Shown: one piece after another, positions 13,236 to 24,610 of the stretch | Numbering within the stretch: the stretch's first letter is position 1 | Layout of the letters: each line of letters begins with the position of its first letter | Assembly: GCA_036873755.1 (NCBI GenBank) | Contig: JAVTVY010017359.1 | Location: forward strand, 1 to 64,000 | Length of the DNA: 64,000 bases | From: Hanleya hanleyi | Lineage: Eukaryota; Mollusca; Polyplacophora; Lepidopleurida; Hanleyidae | Direction of reading: 5' to 3' | The notes under the pieces: generated by a model | The model's database searches: none | What the model was told of the DNA's origin: nothing | Seen by the model: the letters and a program-made list of their open reading frames with translations, nothing else | Translations under genes and position numbers: made by a program

Positions 13236-13886
13236 TGTCCAGGGTGCCAAAGAATACACTTAAAATCTAATGGCATATGATGTCGCCCGAGAGGTAGCTC
13301 ATTGTAATATAGGTTACATTTGTAAGTTTGAATCTGTAGGTGTTACCTAAAATCATATATTTTTACCAATCAGTTTATTTCGTAATATGTAATAAATATA
13401 ATTTGAAGTGGGCCTGTATTACTCTGGTAATTCGATGGTCGGCCTACTTTAAATTTTATTTATTTCATATTAATTAGTAATTAATGAACTTGTGAAAATA
13501 CCAATACCTGTATACTACTAATACTAGTTAATACTACTGTTATGTTTACGGTGCCTGCCTTTGACCAGCTGTGGCATATCTGTGCAAATAGATGATTCTG
13601 ATGATGTATGACAACTTTTGCTGAGAATTATTGGCATTGGCCATACACTACATATATGCTTGGATATTATGCCACTTCTGAGGAAAAACATACATATAGT
13701 CTGGCCAGTTTTGAACATATCTGAAATTCATTCTGAGTAGCTACCTTAAATATACAGACTATATATTTTAGCTGTGGGTTTTGTTTCTCCCTTTTTCCAA
13801 GGGGGGGGGGGAGGCTTTTTTTCTACTTCTGTAGTCCGTTTGGAACAAAACTTACAGACTGAGATTCGGTTATTGAGTGAAATAAT

Positions 13887-13933
13887 AACGAACGAAGTTC
13901 GGGACCGCGAAGCGGTCCCTAACGGAGTTCGTT
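13887..13933. repeat. Nested GC-rich hairpin with GAA loop
   Basis: The outer arms AACGAAC (13887-13893) and GTTCGTT (13927-13933) enclose the inner arms GGGACCGC and GCGGTCCC around a GAA loop at 13909-13911. The apex GCGAAGC is a sequence known to form an unusually stable DNA mini-hairpin. Confidence 0.75.
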
Positions 13934-16210
13934 AAATAGGTAACATACATGCATTACGTGAGACAAAATACAGATACAGAACTTAATCACAAACCCAGTG
14001 TAAATCCATGTAAAGACAGACAATCACCGTAGTCTATCATGTTCAGATTTCATCGTTTGCGTGGGCGTATTTTGCGGGGGCTGCCATATTGGATTTGAGG
14101 CAGTGTGGGTAATAGCTAAAATTAGAACAGTATCGAAATTTAATCTAAAAATATTTGCTATAGATTTGAAACAAAAAAAGGATAATATGCTAATAAATTC
14201 AAGGATGAATTCCCTTCCGATTCCCTTCCGACTGATAGAATATTTGGCGAAAACTCCCGAGTGTCGTCTGCACTTCCCGCACGCAAATGTTTGCAGAGTG
14301 CGGTCAGACCTCTTTTACGCGAAAATGGCACTTCACATCAGTGCAGAAATTTCATAAAATTTAGTTCTACGGCAAGAAAAAGCTGTATAACGTGTCCATC
14401 TATAACAAGCTTATTTATTAGGCTTTGAAGATCTGATGTTTCGTAAAGAGATAATCGGTTGTTCATTTAAAAAATAAACATTTGCCACGGAATTCTGACC
14501 TTACGCCGTAGCACAATCAAGCCATTCAAGTTCTGTCGCTGACGTCCGCGTGATAAATTGGGTCATCCAAAGTTCGCAAAGAAAAGGGAGGAGGGGGTCA
14601 CAGCAAGCTGATTATCAATAGGGGATTTTAATTATAACAGGCAAAAAATCATTTCCAAGTAAACGGTGACACTGCGATTGTCTGAACCGTCAGATATCAT
14701 CCATTCACTTCAGATTATGGCCTAGATCTAGACATTAAATTAATAGGTACGGACAACCAAGATGCACGTTCATAAAACAAACACATTCATCAAGCTATAG
14801 TTTATTGCAGATTTTATTGTGTTTAGATCCGTACACTTCTGAGGGGTCAATTCATGAATAGCTTTGAAGTCGAACAGCAAAATTTTACCAAGAACTCAAA
14901 CAACTTATAAAACGAAATTTTAGAAAGTCAGATTCCTCATATTTAGACATGCATTCCCCCCTTCCCCCCCCCCTTCCTATATATTTTTGTACTATGAGTT
15001 CGTACAAATGTTTAACAAAATTGAAATATTGACAAAAACAAATTTGGGGCATTTCTCTATTATTATTCATTATTTTCTATAATTCGGCATGATAAAACAA
15101 TAGCTACGGTACCGGTAGTATACATCCTATACGTTAAGAACTATTACGTAGTCATAAATAAATAAATATTTTGATCCATATACGATAGAATAGAATAGAT
15201 GTTTATTTGCTAATTAGCACCTACATGAATGAAGAAAAAAAAGCACCTACATGAGGCGAACAATCAATAATGTAACATACACTTGCGAAAATTCAATTGA
15301 ATTGTTTATTAGCACAGATATGCTGAGAAGAATTATGCATGTCAAAATAGTGCCCTGTTGAAGAGAAAGTAATTCATGGCAAAACCCAAGATATCTATTA
15401 CAATATTTTACTAAATCATACAAATCTTGTTAAAAGTATCTTAAAATATTTCAGTGTGTTACACATTTGTAGTTATAGTACCGAAAAAAAAGGGGGGAGG
15501 GGGAGTGGGGAATGTCCACAGAGGGAAATGTTTGAAGGAGGAAATATCTAGGGAAATGTCTACAGGGGTAAATGTCCTCAAGGTGGAATGTCCTGGCTTC
15601 ATAAGCTATCAAGCTTGTTTTTCATTTGTTTACAATAATTTGATTATATATAACTATAAACATCGCAATATTTCTGTCCATTATATAGTAATATTTCTCT
15701 TCGAACAGTTTGGCATTCTTAATTTTTCATTCAAGGATAAAATTAAAATAATTCTATCAGTTTCATTCCTTAAATTAATTTATAATGAAGAAGCATCCCA
15801 ATATTTTGTGGTTTATATATTCGATCAACATACTTTATCCCAGATCCGATTCAGAGTATCAATTCTGATCGACTGTATTTGATTATACTGAAAATAATTC
15901 ATATTTTCGGACCTTGAAATGTGTGAAACATATACTATATGGTATAGGCAGTCTGCTATGTCAGATAAAGAACAATACGTTTCCCGAATGATCAAATATT
16001 CAACGCATCATCCACAACCACAGCAATTCCAAACTTTTGGGTTGCCAGTATTTCATCAGAAATCACCAAGCCACAAACGACCAGGAAAATGAAAAGAACT
16101 CGCACTAGGCTGCGCCTATATGTATATAATTTTCAATGTCCTTTCTAAGCTTCCGTAATATAACAGTGACTATATAGACCTATATGGTTTGCGAAAAAAA
16201 AAAATGATAC

Positions 16211-16277
16211 GAAAAAGGCAAAGTCAGAAGCGAACAAAAGAAGTATACTTCGTTCGTTTCTAGGCTTTGCCTATTTC
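16211..16277. repeat. Imperfect 25-bp inverted repeat
   Basis: The left arm, about 16211-16235 ('gaaaaaggcaaag...gcgaac'), pairs with the right arm, about 16252-16277 ('gttcgtttc...tttgcctatttc'), with a few mismatches. The short spacer contains the palindrome 'gaagtatacttc'. It may be a small hairpin element or MITE core. Confidence 0.65.
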
Positions 16278-18760
16278 ATATTACGAATACTGGTAAGAAT
16301 TCTGGCGCTATGCAGTCTACATGATGTACAGTCGAACCACTCAAACCCTAAACTCATTCATACAGCTCCATTGCGTGAATGGCCACGGAATATGGCACAT
16401 CGATGATCTAGTGCCACACAACTGCACATATATAAAACATTTATATATAGTTGAAAGGCAGCTATAAATATGTTCTCAACTATTCCTGATAACATTATTG
16501 TCCAGGTAGAAGATAAGTATTTGAGGGGCATTCAGGTTATTTCGTTTATTTAACCAAATTATATCTGAACTGGAGGCGGTCGCCATGTTTTGTTCGTCTG
16601 CTCAATGACGTCATCGGCTAACAAGGGGAATCCCCAGCAGCCGGTCGCACAGCATGGCGAGAGGCGAGAAGCCGTCCTTGAGTTACTTGAGTAGCCTATA
16701 TGGGACATCATATCTGGACCCATAACTTTACAAGAACGATCAGGTTTTTCTCTCACGTCGACTCTATGGGAAGAGAGACGATTACAATTTTGACATAGGA
16801 AAGCAATATTCCAGAAGTACCTGCATACGGCGTATACATTTTTTGGCTGGTAGCATTTGCCATGTCAGAGAACATTGTTGCAGAAACTTCTCAAATAGGG
16901 CTATACCACCGAACGTCTCGATTCAAAGTTTCTCGAATTCTTTTAAAAATATCGTACACTGACGAATACGATTCGTAGCTTATGTCTGATTCCGCTTACC
17001 TCAGGGCTAGGTGCTGTTTGAATAGTATGTGTTTTACCATGCTATTCAAATGAACAGATGCAATGAAAGCGTGGTTGTGATACATACCCCGTAAAACGAA
17101 TGAAAATTCATTTGGAATAATGGTCAGGATTAGGATTTTATGTAAAGAACATCATCACATATTCCTAACATCATTGAAAACTGTTGACTGCTTCTGCCTG
17201 GTAAGAATCCATCTTGTGTTTTTTTTATTTTTTTATTTCATTCATATTTGGAATTGGCGCTCAGCTGTCATACGAAATAGGTATTTCGAACATTGAGCGG
17301 AAATTCTTTTATGGACGACGGCTGAGTATTGCATGTTAGGTCTGACTTCATATTTGGAGTATGAAACTCGACGGGATATAGATCACGGTTATCCCAGCCC
17401 GTTGCATAATCTAAAATTTGGTGTGGTCTACTGTGGCGTCAGGTCTGATATCCCTGACCCAATCGTATATGTAGTAAACTGAAACGTTTATTGAAACTGA
17501 AATGAGTGAATCAATTACAGATTTTTTCTAAAGTTAGGCAACTATAACTTAGAAAAACGTTTTGGAAGTGACGTTCGTCACAATACTTTATATGCATACT
17601 CAAACAGTGTTGGGCAACTTCAACGAGAATATATCAACGTCAATATTTAACACCTACTTTTAAGACCACCGGCAATGAGTGATCACCGATGGCATGATGG
17701 CGGTATGAGTGATGGCGGTATGAGTGATGTCGGTAGTATGAAAGCTCCTCTATGAGTTTCCCCGTGTTTAATTATCAATACTAAATGACTACCACCCTAA
17801 AGAGAGTTACTTTTCTGATTCACCAATGCAGCCTCTTATATCAAATTTGATAGTACATACAACATACCCGGGAGTGTAAGAGAATAAAGTAGTATATAGT
17901 GACACCATAGTGATGAGTCCTCGTAATAATGCAGCTGATTATTTCCTGGTAGATTGATGAGTTGATATATTGAAAAAAATAAGCTATATTTCCTCATAGT
18001 AATACGAAACTTCAAAGTGTTAAGCTGATATTCATCACAGCAAATTGAGAATGACAACAGGAAGTTTTAGGTTGGAACAGTGGGGGAATTTGGTTTCATA
18101 TTCAAGTTTATTTCCCTCAAAAATGATGACAGCCAGTTTGAATGATGAAGGAAGCCAGAGTATCAGGAGGGATCCGCCGCCCATCAGCAAATAATTAACA
18201 AACTTTTACACATGCACCAGCTGGGCCCGAACCCTTGCCGATTCAGCGGTTGTACAGTTGGATGAGCCTTTTTGTATTTTTAGCCGGGTAAATATAAGAT
18301 AACAATCTTCCTAAAAGCGCCTTTAAATCCTGAAAAAGTTAATTTTGATGAGCATAGTCTTTCCAGTGTAATATTTCCATATGATGGGAATGCTGCAAAC
18401 AACTTACGTCTTTCGGAAAGCTAAAGTTCTTGTGATACCAACAATTCCATAGATCATTGTTCATATTATCCTTGTGAGAGAGCGTCGAACAAAGCCATCG
18501 GGAAAGTGAAACAACGCTATATGTAGAGCAGATCAAAACCACCAAGACGAATTAATGTTCCAGTCAGGTGAATCCCTATTTCCTCAAATCAGAGCGACCA
18601 AAAGCAACGTGATACACCAATATGATACAAAAGATTTACCACACCTTTACATTTCTGCTATAATCAAATCTGTTTCGATACCTATATGCTAAAAATGTTT
18701 GTGATTTGAGAAATAAATTATGCTACTCGTGATGATGTATCTGGTCTTTATCATATACTC

Positions 18761-18803
18761 GTTTGATAAAACCTATTTAAAACATATATGGGTTTTATCA
18801 AAC
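18761..18803. repeat. 13-bp inverted repeat
   Basis: GTTTGATAAAACC at 18761-18773 is mirrored by GGTTTTATCAAAC at 18791-18803. Related 'gataaa...ctcgt' fragments surround it. It is probably part of a degraded hairpin repeat. Confidence 0.7.
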
Positions 18804-19574
18804 TCGTGTGATAAACATCGGATAAACTCGTGGTGATAATTAATATGTATCGCAGAGTTCAGTGTTCTTTCTCAGAGAAAATCCCGGACAATGAGATTGG
18901 CGGACCAGGTCATCCAGACTAAAAGGCCCAGATCTACAACAGTCATGAATACTTTATAAGAGACGATAGTTGACATATGCGGCATACACAGTATCTTCAT
19001 GCGGTCCTCTTTATTTACCCATTTGTGTATTCTTATTTCCGAGTTAACACACATTGCCAGATATGTTGTTCAATATTTATGGATTACAGAAAATGAGAGC
19101 CAGTAAATATATGTATCATGAGGAGTTGCAATATAATGACAAAATCAACTAAATTTTAGCTCCTCGAATACATGGGAATGTTCTGGTCATATATACATGG
19201 TCATCGCCTTATCCTTACTTGGTGGGGTCTCAAGCTTTATGCTGTAAAATCTCAGCAGATATGGTTATATACAAATCAGTTGGTAGTTTTGATTAATGCC
19301 GTCATGTTTACATGCATTAAAAATCCCAACCAAAATGTGCACAAAAGTGTCCAAAAAACCCGGGGAAACTCCTAATTTCAAAGGTATGTCGAAGCAGTTT
19401 GATGCGTACGACACTTTCGACAGTGAGCCTTTGCAGTATAAAAGTTGGATATTTTCTTTTTTTTTGGTTTGGAGGGGAAGAAATTAATTTGTAGGGTCAA
19501 CAAACGTAAAAGCATGAGGAAATTTCCTCGGGTACACGCCATACATTCTTTTCCAAGATTAATATACTACTCAC

Positions 19575-19665
19575 TTTGAAGTGCGGCTAGATGCGCTTTC
19601 AGATATTGATGTTCTTTTGGCGATTCCACCATTGCCAACTCTGCTCCTAAAAATTTGCAAAAGTC
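19575..19665 (-). CDS. C-type lectin-like domain, exon B (partial gene)
   Basis: Read on the minus strand, 'ttttctttattacag' (a good acceptor) precedes an exon starting at 19665 that encodes 'DFCKFLGAELAMVESPKEHQ' and onward through a Leu/Ala-rich helix. It ends at 19575 before a consensus donor GTGAGT. This is the second segment of a C-type lectin fold: the Cys, 'LGAELA' and 'S..E' match the family pattern C..(L)GG.LA.I.S..E. The exon is 91 bp, enters in phase 0 and leaves in phase 1. It joins exon A (20634-20725) in frame. The later part of the fold (WIGL motif, calcium-binding and WND residues) is not found in this window, so ligand binding cannot be judged and the gene may be incomplete. 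Confidence 0.75.
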
Positions 19666-20633
19666 CTGTAATAAAGAAAAATACATAAACGTGATAGATG
19701 TCTAGCGATTGTTGGCTGCTTCCCGAATATTGCATTTGATTCTGTGTTTGAACACCGGATATATTGATGCAATTGCAATGAGAAATAGAGAGATTTCACA
19801 AAGTGTTTCCTTCACCTATTTTTCATTTCATGGTACAGTAGATGTAACTTGAATTAGTGAATGCTCAAGACAGCTGGCCAACAGATTTATAATATCCTAA
19901 ACTACATGTATATGTTTACGGCTCCGTCTTGGTGATTGCCATGCAACCAACGGAAGACAACCTCAGAGATGTAATAACTGAGCTTATAAATGGAGAATAC
20001 AGTCAACGAATGAAGCGTATAATTTCCTTTGATAAATCTTTGCAAAATGTATTCTAGCGCGTTCCATGAAACTCAAATTGGTACTGTTAAAAAGTATTGG
20101 TAAGTATTGGTAAGTTAAAAAGTGACAAATATTTACTTATGCTATACAAATGTCAGCTGAAGTTGAAGATCCATGTCAACAAATTCAAATTATCAACTGG
20201 TCTCAATTATGTGAGAGATATATGTGAGCTTGGACTGGGAAAAAGCTACTAAGACAATCTCAAGATATAACTATTCAGTCCCAAAAAGCGCGAAACGACG
20301 TCATCGCCCATGTGAGGGTTACGGTGAGGTTAGGCAACGTACCATTTCCTGACATTGGTAATGCTGTATTAATGTATTCAAGGACTTTTACAGCGGATGC
20401 CTTCTGTTTGCAAATGCCTATTTAACTATTTGGCAATAACACTCTCAAACTTGTTTGGGTGTCCAGTACTTTGAAAGCCACTATGATATCTGTTCTCAGA
20501 TTTGTGCGGTATTGCCAATGTTAAAGCATTGCTGGATGCCTAAACTTGGTCCGACATCACATGTGTAATGACAAAGTTTCACGCCTTTCACGACAAGAGA
20601 GTTCAATCTCGGGATGTGCGCATTAACAATTAC

Positions 20634-20725
20634 CTTTGCTTCTACCCACGATGCGGTGATGCTAGTTTCAAAGAAGTAACAGGATCCATCATGGTATACA
20701 AACCCATTTGTGCACTGACTGTGAG
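20634..20725 (-). CDS. C-type lectin-like domain, exon A (partial gene)
   Basis: On the minus strand a pyrimidine-rich tract ending 'tttgattgcag' (AG at 20727-20726) precedes this 92-bp exon. It encodes 'CTNGFVYHDGSCYFFETSI' followed by 'SWVEAK'. That is the classic first segment of a C-type lectin-like domain (C-x-x-G-[WF]-x-x-[FY]-x-x-S-C-Y-x-F ... W-x-x-A). The exon ends at 20634 before GTAATT, a plausible donor, in phase 0, so it splices in frame to exon B. Such domains are usually secreted or membrane-bound recognition proteins. The upstream signal-peptide exon was not located. It could be an intact gene with large introns or a decayed copy. Confidence 0.75.
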
Positions 20726-23622
20726 CTGCAATCAAATGGAAAGATTGATTTGATGGATTAGCAAGGAATTTATATCCGGACCAGGATGCTAACATAAGAA
20801 CTCCGTTTTCAAGTGATATGATGATATGGTTCATTATCAACCGGTGATTACCAAATTTTCCTATATCAAATCGAAGCTTAACAGTATCTTTAATTTTGCC
20901 AGAGATGGTTTAAGGGCTGCAACCGTAAATTTGGTATCATTATAGCTTAGAAAGTCGAGTACAAAATGCAATCATAAAATGTAAAGTCTCTGTATATTCT
21001 TTTGACATTTTCTAGCAGAATTTGATTCCAAAAATGTAGTGTACAAATGTTCAGCTCCTTAGTCCAAAGGACAAACCCAGAAACCGTGATAACCGGATCA
21101 CAGTAACCAACTGCACATTTTCAGTTAAATTCGACATGCTTTCTACAGTCACAAGACCATATTTTGAAAGCATTAACCCCCTTCCTATGAATGAACTCAA
21201 ATGTTATCGTAAACGGAAGCCATTTACTTGAAACACAGGATCGGTCAACATTTCTCAGTGACGTGAGTGAGACAACTTACATTGTTCTTGACAAATCAAT
21301 GAAGTAAACGTTTGTCAATGAAGTCATAATTGTAGTGAACAATGTGGAAATATTACATTACATGGTGCTCACACGGTAAACTACATAACTCAGTGTCGAA
21401 CACAAGAGAACAACCATCTTCGTGTTACATTAACTACGTAATCTTCTTACTGGTCAAATTAAGGCTGGGTAGCTAGCAGAAGCATGTCATAAAGTCAAAT
21501 TACGACATATGTTCGATAACAATTTAATTTCTACCTTCAAGTCATACTTTCCGCTTGCTGATTGATCTATTGAACACTGCATATACGTTCGACCAATCTT
21601 TTTTTTTGATTCCGAGTTTTAATTCCGTTAAAACATCATGATGTCTTGCCGGTATCATTGGAAACTGTTGACCGCTTGCAGGAAACTAGCCCATGTTGAT
21701 ATATATTGTGATGGTTGTTGTTTTGTAATTTGGTGCTGATGCTGTTATATTTAAAAGGTCTTTGATTATGGACGCGGATTTTCTTTAATGGACGGCGGTT
21801 GAATAAGGAATAACGGACCATACGCTTGCAGGTAATAATCGTTGCCTTTAGTTTAACTTCCCGATTTATCCCACAAAACCGACATTTATACACGGATGAG
21901 CATACACATCAGTTATATTGAATAATATACCAAGTAAATCCCTCAATCTGTCGACAACATCTAAAATTCAGTTATCTGACGGAAAAACTCAAACTTACAC
22001 TTGATTATCAGCCTAACTACATTTTGGTATTGAGGTTTCCTTCTATCTTTTCAATTTTGGTACTGATAGCGATTGGAATTGGCATGGTGAAGAACCCATA
22101 TTTGTGGCGAATTTCAGTCAGTAATAAATAAATTAAATAAATTGAACTTCGTCATATTAAGTTTTTCCTAGATAGGATCCTTACCATCAACTTTTTCGCA
22201 TGTGAAAGATAACGAAACCCCATAAAATCGAACTGGAGGAAATATTCTTATTACAGGGAAGGTAGCGACTGACAACCATGAGTTGCAAGATAGATGTGGA
22301 GGTATTTTCTAGGTTTTGTGTTCAGTTCTGGTGTGAAAGGCACTTCTAGTTTCCCCTTCATGCAATGTTTTTTTATTCTCCGGGCAGAAATCCCTCATAA
22401 TACCTCGCTTTCTGGAAAGAATCCGGTGGGTTTGTTTGTTCGGTCCACAAGACGGGAAAAATGTAAATACAACTTCGACACATACCTGCTCTGAAAATAC
22501 ATTCCACGCAGTATGCGAAAATTAGATTTTATTCACCAAATTACCATAAAAAAAGACATATTCAGTGTCAATCATATAAGTGGAAAATTTTTTATATATA
22601 TTATTTGTATAATCCACGACTATCCTGTTAGTAACGAACACCGACTTCATGAGAAAGGACGGAACTGCGAGAGTATGTACATAAGTGAGCATTCAGATTT
22701 GGCGCACATCCACGCACAGCAAAATGGTTGATGTCACGGTTATTTTTTTTTATATACACGGAAATATATTCTACTAGTTATTCGGTCAATGCAGTAAAAC
22801 CTGACCACAAAGCAATGAAAGTTCGAATGAAAAATAAAGGAAATACCAGAGTCCGACTGACACATAGCAAATGATTTAGGAATACTTTTAATTTGCTAGG
22901 TTCGTTTGATCAACGGCCGAAAGAGACATTGGACCAAATCTGGGGTATTACATGCCTCCATTATTTTCAACATATGTAGTGGGTTGTTGTCAGTGATTGT
23001 CAGTCATTGGTTGGAGCAGATGTTGAGGTTTTCCTAGTTCACTTACCCGAAGACAGAAACAAGGAGAACAGCAAGAACGGAACGTTTGTATAGAGCATAT
23101 TTGTATATCTGGAGGTTAAGTGACCCAAAAGGACGGCGTCTCTAATAATGGCGTGGAGGTCGTGTGAAAAGGCCCAGGTGAAGAAAGTCTTCTACTACAT
23201 ATAGGACTGGGATACTAACTAGATAAAGGTCGGGGTGAATAACAATCTCTTTCTGGACAATACTGTATGCCAGACGGACTGCATATGATGTATACGTGCC
23301 TGGCCCATCTCGCTAACCTGTTTTCAAACTAACCGGTTTGACAAGGCTATACAATCAATCCGTAGCTTGTGAAACCTTTGTCGAACGTTTTTTTTTATAG
23401 ATATATAAGGGTAATAATAAAGGGATCTTGTCACTGAAAGTTCATTGTTTTCAAGCAAATTAGTTATTGTCGACATAATTGAAATGTTCAAGAAGTTTGA
23501 GTTTACTACCATTTTATACTTTCAGATGTAGTCATTGAAGGTGTTTGGATAGGTTGCTGTCATGGCAACTATGAACGCGGATATTCTATATGAATTTTTG
23601 TAAATATTCAATTGCTTCTTCC

Positions 23623-23625
<3 letters not shown>
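20726..23625. other. Non-coding; likely upstream/intronic to the lectin gene
   Basis: No further exon is recognised. A copy of the dispersed retroelement-related repeat occupies about 21632-21835. The rest is AT-rich with short open frames lacking known motifs. Confidence 0.4.
21632..21835 (+). repeat. Dispersed repeat copy (family shared with 42.8 and 50.5 kb)
   Basis: The order of phrases 'aacatcatgatgtcttgccgg', 'aaactgttgaccgctt', 'aggaaactagcc', 'tttggtgctgatgctgt', 'ggattttctttaatggacg' and 'taacggaccatacgcttg' matches the copies at about 42777-42975 and 50450-50645. Partial copies lie near 7.4, 17.3 and 41.6 kb. At 50.5 kb it directly abuts reverse-transcriptase fragments, which suggests it is the terminal or untranslated part of that retroelement family. 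Confidence 0.7.

Positions 23626-23659
<34 letters not shown>
23626..23659. repeat. (TA)n microsatellite
   Basis: An uninterrupted TA dinucleotide run of about 17 units. Confidence 0.95.
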
Positions 23660-23662
<3 letters not shown>

Positions 23663-23676
23663 TTAAACATGGTGTA

Positions 23677-23806
23677 TTGTCGGGTCATATTCTTAAACCT
23701 TCATTGTCGGGTCGTAAGTGTATTGTCGGGTCTTTTTGTCATTGTCGGGTCGTTATGAATTTCACACATATGTTGTCGGGTCTTTTCATATATACTTTAT
23801 CGGGTC
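23677..23806 (+). repeat. Cluster of six TTGTCGGGTC motifs
   Basis: TTGTCGGGTC occurs exactly at 23677, 23704, 23723, 23742 and 23773, and as TTATCGGGTC at 23797. The spacers differ in sequence and length (start-to-start 27, 19, 19, 31, 24 bp), so this is not a simple tandem repeat. All copies point the same way. It could be a protein-binding cluster or the remains of a variable-length minisatellite. No function is known. Confidence 0.85.
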
Positions 23807-24009
23807 GAATTTGACCACTGATCGATTTTGTTAAAAGTGGTCAAAACCATTTTGGAAGTATGAAAGTCTTTATTTGATGTTCCATCATCGAAGGGAGACA
23901 AAATCTGATGTGGCTTCTCCTTGATGAGCGAAGAGAAATCCTGTGCATTTAAAGTATTATTTTATGGTTGTTTTCGAAAGATGACGTGGTTATAATTGAT
24001 GCTGGATTT

Positions 24010-24610
24010 AGATAAGACATTCAGTAGCCAGTAAAAGCCCTGATCCCGGGGGTTTGGGGCTGGACAAGCCCAAATTTGCCTTTTCCTATGTTTTATGTAT
24101 ATAGACGATACAGCGAGAAAAGTCAGCCGAGAACCAGCAGTGTTATAGATTAATGCCTGCGACGTATGTAGAATGCTCAGGATAACCCAGAACATGCGTC
24201 ACAGCCAACATGCAGTAGATAGCCATCGTCCAAAATTCTGTTTCCCTATGTCATAGGTATATTTATGATAGACCATATAAAGTTACTAGAGAATGTACAT
24301 AATTATGGAGGTTGTATGTACATGTAGAATGATCTCAATAACTTAACATAATCCTCAAATCCGACATTCAGTAGCTAGCCGTCGTTCAAATTGTGTTTCC
24401 TATGCCATGAGTATATTTATATATAATCGATCATATGCAGCCATAGGATAATGATAATATACAGGGGTTGTAGCCCAATTTCTTTATTAAAGATATCTGA
24501 ATAATGGAATCAGTTCCAACATTCAGCGGCAGCCATCGTTCGTAAAGTCTTCCTTTGTCTATATGTGAAAATATTATATGGTATAACTGATACTTCACGG
24601 TATACACATT
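24010..24610 (+). repeat. Degenerate ~155-160-bp tandem repeat
   Basis: Four diverged copies are recognisable from 'cctatg...ta(g)gtatat' blocks near 24083, 24243, 24398 and 24552 and from 'cattcagtagc' or 'cagcggcagccatcgt' blocks between them. No coding content is seen. Confidence 0.6.

Larger units (their letters stand above)
13236..19574. other. Long non-coding stretch (intergenic or intronic)
   Basis: No gene is recognised over about 6.3 kb. Features seen: a G10 run at 13801; nested hairpins at 13887-13933, 16211-16277 and 18761-18803; a partial copy of the dispersed 'tggacgacggctga' repeat near 17310; and a short 'gatggcggtatgagt' repeat near 17697-17735. Because the lectin exons to the right run on the minus strand, further exons of that gene may lie here, but I could not identify the missing WIGL/WND exons. 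Confidence 0.4.
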
